Positions 52,347-61,529 of a stretch of DNA of 64,000 bases are shown here, in pieces (position 1 is the stretch's first letter; every line of letters begins with the position of its first letter). A program made the position numbers and the translations under genes. The notes below the pieces were generated by a model. That model had not been told where the DNA came from and searched no databases. It saw only the letters and a program-made list of their open reading frames with translations. Source of the DNA: Cohnella panacarvi Gsoil 349 (lineage in GTDB: Bacteria; Bacillota; Bacilli; Paenibacillales; Paenibacillaceae); contig NZ_KI911563.1 of the NCBI RefSeq assembly GCF_000515335.1, positions 4,351,133 to 4,415,132 of the forward strand, in the 5' to 3' direction.

Positions 52347-52382
52347 AAGGAGGCACCACCCGCCTGCGAGTGGCGCCTCCTT
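52347..52382 (+). terminator. Hairpin between binding-protein and permease genes of the third importer
   Basis: AAGGAGGCACCAC pairs with GTGGCGCCTCCTT with one mismatch around a 10-base loop; the T-tract is short. It lies in the same position as the hairpins at 7760 and 27198. Confidence 0.7.
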
Positions 52383-52403
52383 CTCCAATAGTGGGGAGGA
52401 TCT

Positions 52404-53282
52404 ATGAAAAGCACACTTAAAAATCCCGCTGTCTACATTATGTTCGTACTGCCGACACTCGTCCTCTACGGGCTGTTTTTCCTATACCCCATGTTTTCGT
52501 CGGTCTACTTCGCCTTTACGGATTACAATGGGCTCGATGCAACGGAATATGTAGGCTTGGACAACTTTAAGAACGCGTTCTCGGATACGAACTTCCGCAC
52601 CGCGATCATTAACAATATGTATTTCATCGTGTTCTCCGTCGGCATTCAGGTGCCGGTCATCATCATCTTCGCGCTCTTGATCAGCAACGTTAAACGATTG
52701 AAGGGCTTTTACAAGACGACGGTATTCATGCCGTCCATTCTGTCCACGTCGGTTATCGGCATTCTGTGGCAGTTTATCTACGATCCGGACATTGGACCGA
52801 TCACGGACTTCCTCGGTTGGTTCGGCATCGATCCGATCTATTGGCTGGCTGAATCCGAATGGGCCATGGTCGCGATCCTGATTACGAACGCTTGGCAGTG
52901 GGTCGGTTTTTATATTGTATTGATTCTGGCGGCCATCTTGGCGATACCGAAAGATATCGACGAAGCGGCTGCCATCGACGGCGCGAACGCAAGGCAACGC
53001 GCTTGGTATTTGACCGTGCCGCTAATCAAGCCGATCATCTCGGTCGTCGTCATGCTCTCCATCGCCGGCGCGATGCGCGTCGTCGATATCGTGCTCGTCA
53101 TGACGAACGGCGGTCCTTACGGCTCGACGGAAGTCATGGCTTCCTACATGGTCAACAAGGCGATGAAATACGGCGAATATGGCTACGGTACCGCGCTCGC
53201 CCTCATTATTTTCGCATTCGCTCTCGTGCTTACGTTCATTTACCAGCGTACGTTCGGGCGGACGGAAAGGATTGAATACTGA
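52404..53282 (+). CDS. Sugar ABC transporter permease (CUT1, MalF type)
   Basis: This 292-residue permease has six predicted membrane segments and the EAA loop DEAAAIDGANARQRAWYLTV. GGGGAGG precedes the ATG. The stop codon overlaps the ATG of the next permease gene (TGATG). Confidence 0.93.
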   Translation: MKSTLKNPAVYIMFVLPTLVLYGLFFLYPMFSSVYFAFTDYNGLDATEYVGLDNFKNAFSDTNFRTAIINNMYFIVFSVGIQVPVIIIFALLISNVKRLKGFYKTTVFMPSILSTSVIGILWQFIYDPDIGPITDFLGWFGIDPIYWLAESEWAMVAILITNAWQWVGFYIVLILAAILAIPKDIDEAAAIDGANARQRAWYLTVPLIKPIISVVVMLSIAGAMRVVDIVLVMTNGGPYGSTEVMASYMVNKAMKYGEYGYGTALALIIFAFALVLTFIYQRTFGRTERIEY

Positions 53283-54112
53283 TGACGAGATCGCTCAAAA
53301 ACTCGGTGCCTCACGTCGTACTTCTGATCTATGTCGCCATTATTTTGTTCCCTTTCGTATTCGTTCTGTTCTCTTCGCTCAAGACGGACAACGTCGAAAT
53401 CTCGCAAAGTCCGTTCGGATTTCCGACGGAGTTGAATTTCCAGAACTATTCGGACGCATGGGTGAAAGCGAAAATCGGCACTTACTTTTTCAATAGCGCG
53501 TACTTGGCGGTGACTTCCGCGGTCGTTGGCGTGCTTTTGGCCGCGGCGACGGCGTTCGCGATTACGCGGATGAAGTTCAGCGTGTCCAGCAAGCTCATTT
53601 ACGGAATCGTGCTGATTGCCATGCTGATTCCCGGCAACGTCTTGTTCATCGCGCAATATAAGCTCGTGGACGTGCTCGGGATACTGAACACGCACTGGTC
53701 GTTGTTCCTCCCGTACACCGCGGGCGCGCTCCCCTTCAGCGTGCTGCTTGTCGCGGCATTCATGAAGTCGATTCCGGGCGAACTGGAGGAAGCGGCGATT
53801 ATGGACGGACTTGGCGCGGCGGGGCTGTTCTTCAAGATTATTCTTCCGCTCACCGTTCCGGCGCTCGTTACCGTCTTCATCATCAACTTCCTCGGCAACT
53901 GGAACGAATACTTGCTGTCTTACTTCTTCATCAGCACGGATTCGCTTCGCACTTTGCCGACCGGCATGGTCGGGTTCAGGGACGCCTACCAGACGAACTA
54001 CGCCCTGATCAGCACGGGCATCGTGTTCAGCGTCGTGCCGGTTCTTCTCCTGTACTCCGTGCTGCAGAAGCAGATCATCGAAGGGCTTACGGCCGGAAGT
54101 TTGAAAGGGTAA
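53282..54112 (+). CDS. Sugar ABC transporter permease (CUT1, MalG type)
   Basis: This 276-residue permease has six predicted membrane segments and the EAA loop EEAAIMDGLGAAGLFFKIIL. The conserved FLGNWNEYLLSYFF block lies toward the C-terminus. It completes the membrane part of the third importer and is followed by a terminator. Confidence 0.93.
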   Translation: MTRSLKNSVPHVVLLIYVAIILFPFVFVLFSSLKTDNVEISQSPFGFPTELNFQNYSDAWVKAKIGTYFFNSAYLAVTSAVVGVLLAAATAFAITRMKFSVSSKLIYGIVLIAMLIPGNVLFIAQYKLVDVLGILNTHWSLFLPYTAGALPFSVLLVAAFMKSIPGELEEAAIMDGLGAAGLFFKIILPLTVPALVTVFIINFLGNWNEYLLSYFFISTDSLRTLPTGMVGFRDAYQTNYALISTGIVFSVVPVLLLYSVLQKQIIEGLTAGSLKG

Positions 54113-54130
54113 AACGAGGAGTTGTCGATT

Positions 54131-54163
54131 GGCGTTCATTCCCGCTAGGGGATGGACGCTTTT
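54131..54163 (+). terminator. Terminator of the third importer operon
   Basis: GCGTTCATTCCC pairs with GGGGATGGACGC (two G-T pairs) around a 4-base loop, followed by TTTTT. Confidence 0.85.
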
Positions 54164-54208
54164 TGTGTTATATATGAGGCAAAGGCAAGTCGAGGAGGCG
54201 AATAACCG

Positions 54209-54706
54209 ATGAGAGTACGCAGCTTTCCTCCGGTCATCGACGAGCGCTCGCGGCTGCTCGTGCTTGGCAGCATGCCGGGCGCGGCATCGCTCAAAGCGCA
54301 TCAATATTACGGCAATGAGCGGAACTATATGTGGCGGATCCTGTACGCGGTGTTCGGGGATCGGGAGCCCGATCCGGCCTATGAGGATCGGTTGGCGTTC
54401 GCGCTTAAGCACGGCGTGGCGCTGTGGGACGCGATTGCGGCGTGCGATCGTCCCGGCAGCTTGGACAGCGATATCAAGGACGTGGAACCGAACGACATAC
54501 CGGGTTTGCTTGAGGACTTCCCGAACGTCCATACGATCATCTGCAACGGAACGAAGTCGCATGCCGAGCTGATGAAGCATTACGGCGATCATCCGGAAGT
54601 CGCTAGGCGGCGCGTACGTAAGCTGCCTTCGACAAGTCCGATTCCGACGCCCAAGTACCGCGGGCTTGCAGACCGGCTCGAAGCATGGAAGATCATGAAG
54701 GAATAG
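54209..54706 (+). CDS. DNA-deoxyinosine glycosylase (uracil-DNA glycosylase superfamily)
   Basis: The 165-residue protein has the UDG-superfamily opening LVLGSMPGAASLKAHQYYG, the NYMWRIL helix and the C-terminal LPSTSPIPT loop. This set matches the hypoxanthine (deoxyinosine) branch of the superfamily, which removes deaminated adenine from DNA. A good ribosome site GAGGAGG precedes the ATG. It is a single gene with no repair partners adjacent. Confidence 0.9.
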   Translation: MRVRSFPPVIDERSRLLVLGSMPGAASLKAHQYYGNERNYMWRILYAVFGDREPDPAYEDRLAFALKHGVALWDAIAACDRPGSLDSDIKDVEPNDIPGLLEDFPNVHTIICNGTKSHAELMKHYGDHPEVARRRVRKLPSTSPIPTPKYRGLADRLEAWKIMKE

Positions 54707-54782
54707 GCACGCAAGTAGATGTTAGCTATACTAGTCTAGTGAAATTGAATGCTTTGATATCCGACGGAAAGGAAGCGCGCGC

Positions 54783-55655
54783 ATGCCGAGAGCAATACAA
54801 CTCACCTTGATCGTACCTGCAATATTGCTGTTCGTATTCCTGTTCGCGATGTTTCCGGTCGTGCTTCAAGCCGATCGCCGATTGCATTGGGGCGAAGGCT
54901 TCTCCAGCGTTCGCGATTATTTCGCGGGCATCGGGAACGGTCATTCGTTCCGCTATTTGGCGGGTAAGACCGAGCTGTCGTTCTGGGAGCAGATCGGCGC
55001 TAATTTCGGTACCACATTCTTCTACGTGTCGATCGGCGCCGTAATCGGAACGTTGATCGGCATGATGCTCGGCATTTATTTCGGAGTAAGCCGCCGCCAA
55101 GGGTTGAAGAGATTCGTAGAATTGACGGGCGTGCTGCCGGATTTCGTCGTCGTCATCGTGCTGCAGTTCCTGATCGTATATGTTTATGCGAGAACGGATT
55201 GGCTGGTCTTCGAGGTTGCCAGCCTCACGAGGGACGATCCGGCGATCGCGCTGCCGCTCATCTCTGCCATTATCATTCCGGCCAATTATATGCTCCGCAA
55301 CGTTGCGATGCATATGGGCCATACGCTATCCGAGGATTATATCAGCTATGCCAAAGCCCGCGGACTCGGGAAGTCGTACATCGTCTTCTTCCACGCGCTT
55401 CCGAACGTGCTGCCTTATATGAGAGCGGACTTGCATAAATTTATGGGCATCATGTTCGGGAATTTGTTCATTTTCGAATATTTGTACAACATTAGCGGAT
55501 TAACGATGATGGTGTTCAATAACGCATTCGCGCACGAGGGGTACCAATATTCGCTTGTCGTGAACGGGATCGTCGCGTTGCTCGTCCTCTATGTCATCGT
55601 GTACGCTTTGCAACGATTATTGCTATTCGGCATGGAGAAGGTGTTCGCAAGATGA
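54783..55655 (+). CDS. ABC permease, Opp/DppB type, without cognate ATPase
   Basis: The 290-residue protein has an N-terminal membrane segment, a short external domain to about 70 and five further membrane segments. Its EAA loop is DYISYAKARGLGKSYIVFFH, so it belongs to the peptide/nickel permease group. No binding protein or ATPase gene is adjacent. Its stop overlaps the next permease ATG (ATGA). A TATACT-like -10 is present near 54725. Confidence 0.88.
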   Translation: MPRAIQLTLIVPAILLFVFLFAMFPVVLQADRRLHWGEGFSSVRDYFAGIGNGHSFRYLAGKTELSFWEQIGANFGTTFFYVSIGAVIGTLIGMMLGIYFGVSRRQGLKRFVELTGVLPDFVVVIVLQFLIVYVYARTDWLVFEVASLTRDDPAIALPLISAIIIPANYMLRNVAMHMGHTLSEDYISYAKARGLGKSYIVFFHALPNVLPYMRADLHKFMGIMFGNLFIFEYLYNISGLTMMVFNNAFAHEGYQYSLVVNGIVALLVLYVIVYALQRLLLFGMEKVFAR

Positions 55656-56572
55656 ATAAGACGTTGCTGACGGGACTGACGATTACGGTCCTCATGATTC
55701 TCGCCACTCTTTTCGGTCGCTATCTCTCTCCTCACGGCGTTGACGAACAAATGAAAATCCATTACGTTGCCGAAGAGAACACGGTCGTTGCGCCTCCGGC
55801 CGCTCCGGGAAGCGAATACCCGCTCGGTACGGACAAACAAGGCTTCGACATGCTGGCGAAAATGTTGGACGGCGCGAAATACACGATTTTATTATCCGTC
55901 TCGATCGCCTTCGTCCGCGTGCTCGTCGGAGGCATTATCGGACTTATACTCGGTTATTACGGCAAGAAGAAGGGACGCAGCACCGGCCAATTCTCCGTAT
56001 GGAGCTTGCTTAACGGCATTCCGGTGTTCATCATCGCGTGGATGATCATGGTCGGAATCTCGATGAATCCAAGCGTCTCTCCGGCATATTTGGCATCCCT
56101 ATTGGCGGTCGTTCTGGCGATAATCGGCATTCCCTCCGTCGCGGTTACGATTCAGGAGAAAGCGATGGTCGTGAGAGAGAAGCAGTTCGTGTTATCGGCG
56201 AAAGCGCTCGGGGCAAGCCCTTGGGCGATCGTACGCCGCCATATTTATCCGAGCATGAAGGAGAACGTCGTCATCTTGTTCGTGCAGGAAGCGGTTCTCG
56301 TGCTCGGGTTGTTCGGCCAACTGGCGATATTCAATATTTTCGTAGGCGGGACGATCAGGTACCTCGATCCGTTCCTGCCTCCGATTTACATGAGCCGTTC
56401 GAACGAATGGAGCGGCCTGATCGGTCAGGCTAGGAACATGTTCTACGTGTACCAATGGATATTGCTCGTCCCGCTAATCGGATATGTCTTGTACATCGTC
56501 GGCTTCCACCTCATTTCGGTTGGCTTGGAGAAACAGTACAAGAAAAAGTACGCTAAGTTCGCTCAAATTTAA
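55652..56572 (+). CDS. ABC permease, Opp/DppC type, without cognate ATPase
   Basis: The 306-residue protein has the DppC-like N-terminal segment, the block YPLGTDKQGFDMLAKMLDGA, and the EAA loop EKQFVLSAKALGASPWAIVR. It pairs with the upstream permease. The pair must use ATPases encoded elsewhere or have lost its partners. The SGNH esterase gene follows 28 bases downstream. Confidence 0.88.
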   Translation: MNKTLLTGLTITVLMILATLFGRYLSPHGVDEQMKIHYVAEENTVVAPPAAPGSEYPLGTDKQGFDMLAKMLDGAKYTILLSVSIAFVRVLVGGIIGLILGYYGKKKGRSTGQFSVWSLLNGIPVFIIAWMIMVGISMNPSVSPAYLASLLAVVLAIIGIPSVAVTIQEKAMVVREKQFVLSAKALGASPWAIVRRHIYPSMKENVVILFVQEAVLVLGLFGQLAIFNIFVGGTIRYLDPFLPPIYMSRSNEWSGLIGQARNMFYVYQWILLVPLIGYVLYIVGFHLISVGLEKQYKKKYAKFAQI

Positions 56573-56600
56573 TCCAACACCAGGAAAAGGCGGAGAACGT

Positions 56601-58346
56601 ATGATGAACGATAGATTCGCAGAATCTCGAATTTCGGTAAACGGAGGTCCGACGGCGCCTAGAGATCCGGTCCAAAGGCGCAGCGCTTTCTACGTGATGT
56701 ACGAAACCGACGTCGAAGCGACCGACCGCGGCAACGGAATCCATTCGCAGGAAGTGTATTTGGATAACGGTCGCTTGGCCAGTCTAGCGAAATTCAACGG
56801 AGGAATCGAAGACGAAGGGATATTGGAAATGCTTAGAACTTGCGGCGGTTTCCGCAAGCTGGTGCATAGCATCGGCGTAACCGTCAAGGTTCGGCGGGTA
56901 GAGGACGCGCCGGTCTTCTTCGTCTTGGAGAATTGGGGGAAGACGAGCCAATACGAGACGGGAACGAAGCTGAGGGTTCCGTGTCCGGTCGACGGCACGG
57001 AGCAGGTCATCGAGCTGTCGCAAGCGGAATGGTCCGAGGACGACGATAGTCCGGGCAAATACGCCTTCGAATTTGCCCAACCCGGAGCTTTGGCTACCGT
57101 AAGCCTGATTTTCTATCTCCACGATGGCTACGAGGTGCCCGATATCGAGATCGAGCCTCCGGTCGAATTCGGCTCCCAGGCATACCGGGATATGATCGAG
57201 CTATCTTTGCTCAGTCAGGGGAACAATAAGCGGTTAAAAGCAGCGATCGAGAAGGCGAAGCGGGGCGAGGAGGTGACGATCGCCTATATCGGCGGTTCCA
57301 TCACTCAGGGCGCGGGAGCAAAGCCGATTCATACGAACTGCTATGCTTACCGGTCTTACGAAAGATTCAAGCGGTCGTTCGAGCCGGCGGGCGGCGGTAA
57401 CGTCCGTTTCGTGAAAGCCGGAGTGGGCGGTACCCCGTCCGAGCTCGGCATCGTCCGGTATGACCGCGACATTACGAGAGACGGGGCCGTAAGTCCGGAT
57501 ATCGTCGTCGTCGAATTCGCCGTCAACGACGAAGGGGACGAGACGAAAGGGAACTGTTTCGAGAGCCTTGTCCTGAACATTCTGACGAGTCCGAACCATC
57601 CGGCCGTCATTCTCCTATTCAGCGTATTCATTAACGATTGGAACCTGCAGGATAGGCTTTCTCAGGTGGGCCGACATTACGGCTTGCCGATGGTCAGCGT
57701 GAAAGACGCGGTGGCGGAACAGTTCCGTCTGACGAAAGCGGAAGGCAACGTCATTTCCAAGAGGCAGTTTTTCTACGATATCTATCATCCGACCAACGCC
57801 GGCCATACGGTCATGGCGGATTGCCTCGACCGTCTGTTCGCCGCGGCCGATCAAGCCGAAGCGGATGCGGAAGATATCTCGATCGATAAGCCGCCTATCA
57901 TCGGCAACGACTTCGTAGGCATGCGGTTGCTCGACCGCAGCAACTATAATGGCGTCGCAGAGATCGCAGAAGGCGGGTTCACGGAAACCGATTCCGAGCT
58001 GCAGAACGCGGAGATGGACGATCATCCGTACGGCACGCCGCAATTCCCGTACAACTGGATGCGTACGGCTTCTTCGGGCAACGCCAGCTTTAAGCTGACC
58101 CTCGCGTGCAGATGTCTCATTCTCGTGTTCAAGGACTCGGGGAATGGCGATTTCGGCAAAGCGGAAGTCATCGTCGACGGGAAGCCGGTACTCGTCGCCG
58201 ATCCCCATCTGATCAACTGGACGCATTGCAACGCCGTTCTGTTGGTTCGCGGCGAGGAAACGAAGGTACGCGAAGCGGAAATCCGAATGGCGGCAGGCGA
58301 AGAAAATAAGAGCTTCACCGTGCTTGGGTTCGGGTACGTCGAATAA
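56601..58346 (+). CDS. Three-domain SGNH/GDSL esterase
   Basis: The 581-residue protein has an N-terminal beta-rich domain (about 1-205), a central SGNH hydrolase domain and a C-terminal beta-rich domain (about 440-581). The catalytic Ser lies in IAYIGGSITQGAG, the Asn block is FAVNDEGDE, and the Asp/His pair is in DIYHPTNAGH. It is probably a deacetylase for carbohydrate esters. No signal peptide is seen, so it is expected to act inside the cell on imported material. GGCGGAG precedes two adjacent ATGs (56601, 56604); the first is listed. The upstream frame from 56484 lies in the permease gene. Confidence 0.88.
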   Translation: MMNDRFAESRISVNGGPTAPRDPVQRRSAFYVMYETDVEATDRGNGIHSQEVYLDNGRLASLAKFNGGIEDEGILEMLRTCGGFRKLVHSIGVTVKVRRVEDAPVFFVLENWGKTSQYETGTKLRVPCPVDGTEQVIELSQAEWSEDDDSPGKYAFEFAQPGALATVSLIFYLHDGYEVPDIEIEPPVEFGSQAYRDMIELSLLSQGNNKRLKAAIEKAKRGEEVTIAYIGGSITQGAGAKPIHTNCYAYRSYERFKRSFEPAGGGNVRFVKAGVGGTPSELGIVRYDRDITRDGAVSPDIVVVEFAVNDEGDETKGNCFESLVLNILTSPNHPAVILLFSVFINDWNLQDRLSQVGRHYGLPMVSVKDAVAEQFRLTKAEGNVISKRQFFYDIYHPTNAGHTVMADCLDRLFAAADQAEADAEDISIDKPPIIGNDFVGMRLLDRSNYNGVAEIAEGGFTETDSELQNAEMDDHPYGTPQFPYNWMRTASSGNASFKLTLACRCLILVFKDSGNGDFGKAEVIVDGKPVLVADPHLINWTHCNAVLLVRGEETKVREAEIRMAAGEENKSFTVLGFGYVE

Positions 58347-58359
58347 ATTCCGTAATAAA

Positions 58360-58394
58360 GCGAAGCGCTCCTCGATCGTCGAGGAGCGCTTCGC
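58360..58394. terminator. Perfect 16-bp stem between convergent genes
   Basis: GCGAAGCGCTCCTCGA (58360-58375) is exactly complementary to 58379-58394 with a 3-base loop. It lies between the stops of the SGNH and DinB genes and can terminate both. Confidence 0.85.
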
Positions 58395-58398
58395 GCGT

Positions 58399-58932
58399 TT
58401 ACCAGCCCATTCGTTCGCGGAGCGACGTGATGTGGGCGATATGGTGCTTACCGTGCCAGACGCAGAACGGAAGCAAGAGGTTCAAGTCCATCCGGCTGCT
58501 CGCCGGATGCACGAGCGTTCTGGCGAAGTCTTCGGCGGACATCGCGCGCAGGAGCGCCATCCAGCGATCGAACAAGCCGTCCAGCAACGCGATGGAGGAG
58601 GCGATCGGAAGCTTGGAATCCGCGAAGGATGCCCACGGATCTTCCTCGAACGGTTTGATCGTCGGATTGTCTTCGGTCAAAGCCAGCTTAAACCTCGTGT
58701 ACTGGTTGATCGACGCGTCCGCGAGGTGATGGACGACTTGGCGTACGGTCCAGCCGTCCGGACGGTAGGGCGTATCGAGCTGTTCGTCGTTAAGCCCCGC
58801 AGTTGCTTTCTTTAGCTTCGCCGGCACTTTTGCCAGCTCTTCGATCAACGTTGCGCGCTGCGCTTCCGTCAAACCGTCCGGTTTGACGAATTTGCCGATC
58901 GGGAACTTCAATTGCTCTGATGTCGCGGTCAT
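58399..58932 (-). CDS. DinB/YfiT family metal-binding protein (bacillithiol transferase-like)
   Basis: The 177-residue four-helix protein has the three-histidine metal site of the YfiT group: VVHHLADASIN and WHGKHHIAHI. Bacillus members transfer bacillithiol or act as metal-dependent hydrolases. The longer start at 58968 lies at the end of pepF; GAGAGGGG upstream of 58932 favours the listed ATG. It is downstream of pepF on the same strand by 36 bases. Confidence 0.88.
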   Translation of the reverse strand: MTATSEQLKFPIGKFVKPDGLTEAQRATLIEELAKVPAKLKKATAGLNDEQLDTPYRPDGWTVRQVVHHLADASINQYTRFKLALTEDNPTIKPFEEDPWASFADSKLPIASSIALLDGLFDRWMALLRAMSAEDFARTLVHPASSRMDLNLLLPFCVWHGKHHIAHITSLRERMGW

Positions 58933-58968
58933 GTTCAACTTCCCCTCTCCCGGGCTTTGGACGGACAT

Positions 58969-60762
58969 TTACTTCGCCGTAAGCTGTTCCATTTGCTCGA
59001 TCAAACCTTGGAACACGCTCATCGCTTGGCGAATCGGTTCAGGCGACGACATGTCGACTCCGGCTTTCTTCAAGATGTTGATCGAGTAGTCGCTTCCGCC
59101 GCTCTTCAGGAAGCCCAAGTAGCGGTCGACGGCCGGCTTGCCTTCGTCGAGAATTTGCTTCGCGAAACTCGTCGCGGCCGAGAAGCCCGTCGCGTACTTG
59201 TACACGTAGAAGCTCGTGTAGAAGTGGGGGATTCGCGCCCATTCCATCTCGATATCTTTGTCGACGACCATATCTTTGCCGTAATACTGCACGTTCAGGT
59301 CGTAGTAGATTTGGCTAAGTACTTGAGGCGTCAAGGCTTCGCCTTCCTCGGCTTTGGCGTGAATGATCTTCTCGAACTCCGCGAACATCGTCTGGCGGAA
59401 CACGGTCGTCCGGAATTGGTCGGCGTAATACGTGAGCAGGTACATTTTCGCCTTCGGATCGTCCGCCTTCTCCAGCATGTCGTGCATGAGCAGCGCTTCG
59501 TTCAGCGTGGAAGCCACTTCTGCGAGGAATATCGTATATTGCGCGTCGCGGTACTCCTGTGTCGTGTCCGAGTAATACGAGTGAAGCGCATGGCCCATCT
59601 CGTGCGCGAGCGTGAACATGCTGTTCAAGTTGTCCTTATGGTTCAGCAGGACGTAAGGGTGGGTGCCGTATGCTCCCCAGCTATAGGCGCCGCTGCGCTT
59701 GCCTTCGTTCTCGTACACGTCGATCCAACCGTTATCGTACCCTTCCTGGAGCACCTTGCGGTAGTCGTCTCCGAGCGGGGCCAAGCTGTCGTAAACCCTC
59801 TGCTTCGCTTCCTCGTACGAGATCTTGAGGTCGTACTCGTCGACGAGCGGAACGAACAGGTCGTACATATGAAGCTCATCCAGCTTCAGCAGCTTTTTGC
59901 GCAGTTCCATGTACCGGTGCATGAGCGGCAGGAACTCGTGGATCGTCGCGATCAGATTGTCGTATACCGACTGCGGGATGTTGTCGCCGAACAGCGACAT
60001 CTCGAGCGCGGACGGATACTTGCGGGTTTTGGCGTAAAACAGGTTTTTGGTCACGTTGGCGTTCAATGTGGCGGCCAGCGTGTTTTTCCACTTGGCGTAT
60101 GTATCGTACATCGCCTTGAAAGCTTCGCGCCGGACTTCCGGATTGCGGCTTTCGAGGAACTGAATGTAGCGGCCGTGGGAGAGCTCGACTTCTTCGCCTT
60201 GATCGTCCTTGACTTTCGGGAACTTCAGATCCGCGTTGTTCAGCATGCCGAAAATCGTGTTCGGAGCTTGGGACAGGTTGCCGACTTGCGCCATCAGCGA
60301 TTCCTCGTTCTTCGACAAGGTGTGCGGCTTCTGGCGGAGCATCTCGGTGAGCGTGCGCTTGAATTTCGCCAGCTTCGGAGCTTCCGTCAGCGCCTTCAGC
60401 TCGGACTCGGACAGGCTTAGGATTTCCGGCGTAATGAAGGAAGTCGCTTCGCTCGCTTCTACGCTCAGCTTCTTCGATTTGTCCGACAACGCTTGATACG
60501 TCGGTTCGGCCGTGTCCTCGTGGTGCCGCATGTTGGCGTACACGTACAGGCGCTCCGTGAGCAAGGAGATTTCGTCATCGAGCGTAAAGCAGCGGTCGAT
60601 CGCGTCAGCGTCCTTCAGCTTGCCTTGGAAGGAGGCGATTTCGCCCAACAGCTTCTTTACTTTGCCGTACTCGGCATCCCATGCCGCCTGGTTAGGGTAT
60701 AAGTCTTCCAGCTTCCAACGGTGCTCCTGCGGCGTCTCGCTTCGTTTAGGTACTTGGCTCAT
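58969..60762 (-). CDS. pepF: Oligoendopeptidase F (M3B family)
   Basis: The 597-residue zinc peptidase has the HEMGHALHSYY motif (HExxH) with the downstream Glu-containing block FLAEVASTLNEALL, which supply the zinc ligands. The usual cytosolic enzyme begins SQVPKRSETPQEHRWKLEDL, and AAGGAGG (60781-60775) lies 12 bases before this ATG. The frame continues upstream without a stop to another ATG at 60921 that has its own GGAGG site and encodes a signal-peptide-like segment of about 30 residues, so a longer exported form is possible. Confidence 0.93.
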   Translation of the reverse strand: MSQVPKRSETPQEHRWKLEDLYPNQAAWDAEYGKVKKLLGEIASFQGKLKDADAIDRCFTLDDEISLLTERLYVYANMRHHEDTAEPTYQALSDKSKKLSVEASEATSFITPEILSLSESELKALTEAPKLAKFKRTLTEMLRQKPHTLSKNEESLMAQVGNLSQAPNTIFGMLNNADLKFPKVKDDQGEEVELSHGRYIQFLESRNPEVRREAFKAMYDTYAKWKNTLAATLNANVTKNLFYAKTRKYPSALEMSLFGDNIPQSVYDNLIATIHEFLPLMHRYMELRKKLLKLDELHMYDLFVPLVDEYDLKISYEEAKQRVYDSLAPLGDDYRKVLQEGYDNGWIDVYENEGKRSGAYSWGAYGTHPYVLLNHKDNLNSMFTLAHEMGHALHSYYSDTTQEYRDAQYTIFLAEVASTLNEALLMHDMLEKADDPKAKMYLLTYYADQFRTTVFRQTMFAEFEKIIHAKAEEGEALTPQVLSQIYYDLNVQYYGKDMVVDKDIEMEWARIPHFYTSFYVYKYATGFSAATSFAKQILDEGKPAVDRYLGFLKSGGSDYSINILKKAGVDMSSPEPIRQAMSVFQGLIEQMEQLTAK

Positions 60763-60921
60763 AGGGTTCGATGACCTCCTTAAGGGTTTGTCGCGCGCGG
60801 CTAGCGAAGAACGGATTCCTTCGCCGGCCGACGCGGAATAAGCGGATGAGTGCTGGATCGTGCCAGCCATCAATACGAAAGCCGCCATGACGGCGGCGAC
60901 AGGCAGGGGATGCAGTCTCAT
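60763..60921 (-). CDS. In-frame 53-residue N-terminal extension of pepF resembling a signal peptide
   Basis: Translation from ATG 60921 has CGGAGG six bases upstream and yields MRLHPLPVAAVMAAFVLMAG, then a small-residue stretch SSAYSASAGEG that could hold a cleavage site, then a basic linker leading without a stop into PepF. This might be an alternative start giving an exported protein, or a leftover leader. The pepF ribosome site sits inside this segment. Confidence 0.45.
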
Positions 60922-60999
60922 AGGAACCTCCGGTTATCGGGAATGGTTTCCTGGAACAGTATGCCCCTGCGCGGCCTGTTGTTTACATCGTCCCGGCGC

Positions 61000-61173
61000 C
61001 TAACTGCCTGCTTTATAGAAGCTATACACGATGAGGAAGAAGGCGAACAGCACCAGCGCGATCGAAGTCAGCGCGAGCCCGCGGCGCAAGTTCTGCGGAA
61101 TGCGGTCGCGCATCATGATAATGACGCCGGCAAGCGCGAATGACGCAATGATGAAAATGATATTGGCTTCCAT
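61000..61173 (-). CDS. 57-residue two-helix membrane protein
   Basis: A short minus-strand frame starts at ATG 61173 with AGGAGG upstream and ends at TAG 61002-61000. The product has two membrane segments, MEANIIFIIASFALAGVIIM and, after a basic turn (RDRIPQNLRR), LALTSIALVLFAFFLIVYSF. I do not recognise the family. It lies between the 77-residue gene and pepF on the same strand, perhaps in one operon. Confidence 0.65.
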   Translation of the reverse strand: MEANIIFIIASFALAGVIIMMRDRIPQNLRRGLALTSIALVLFAFFLIVYSFYKAGS

Positions 61174-61205
61174 GTGAACGACGAAACCTCCTGGCGGTCA
61201 GCGGT

Positions 61206-61439
61206 TTAGATGTTGCGAAGCTTCTCCATCGTAAGCTGCAGTTCCTCTTCGCCTCCGGGGAAATCTTCGGCGCGGAATCGGCGTTGCGCCCAGTCCATCA
61301 TCTCCGGGCGGCTCAGGAATTTGTGGCATTCTTCGCCCCATTGATCCGAAATTTCGCGTACGACGAGCGTCTTTCCTTGCACTTCTACGGTAAGCATATT
61401 GTAATTATCGTGTTTGTAGACGGTATGTTTCGCGAACAT
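61206..61439 (-). CDS. 77-residue conserved-looking cytosolic protein of unknown function
   Basis: The protein opens MFAKHTVYKHDNYNMLTVEV and has a central RPEMMDWAQRRF helix. It has no membrane segment or known motif. AGGAGAG lies about 6 bases before the ATG at 61439 on the minus strand. It is the first of three or four genes that may run to DinB. Confidence 0.65.
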   Translation of the reverse strand: MFAKHTVYKHDNYNMLTVEVQGKTLVVREISDQWGEECHKFLSRPEMMDWAQRRFRAEDFPGGEEELQLTMEKLRNI

Positions 61440-61529
61440 GCGTACTCTCCTGGTCTTGGCAGCGATTGCCGTTTTTTTTCATCATAGAAGAGATGGGCGT
61501 AGAAAGCAATGTCGCGCCGTCAGAATCGG

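Noticed and set aside
58957..60420. 487-codon plus-strand frame opposite pepF
   Set aside because: It is the mirror of a strongly supported peptidase gene and arises from high GC at third positions; it shows no domain pattern.
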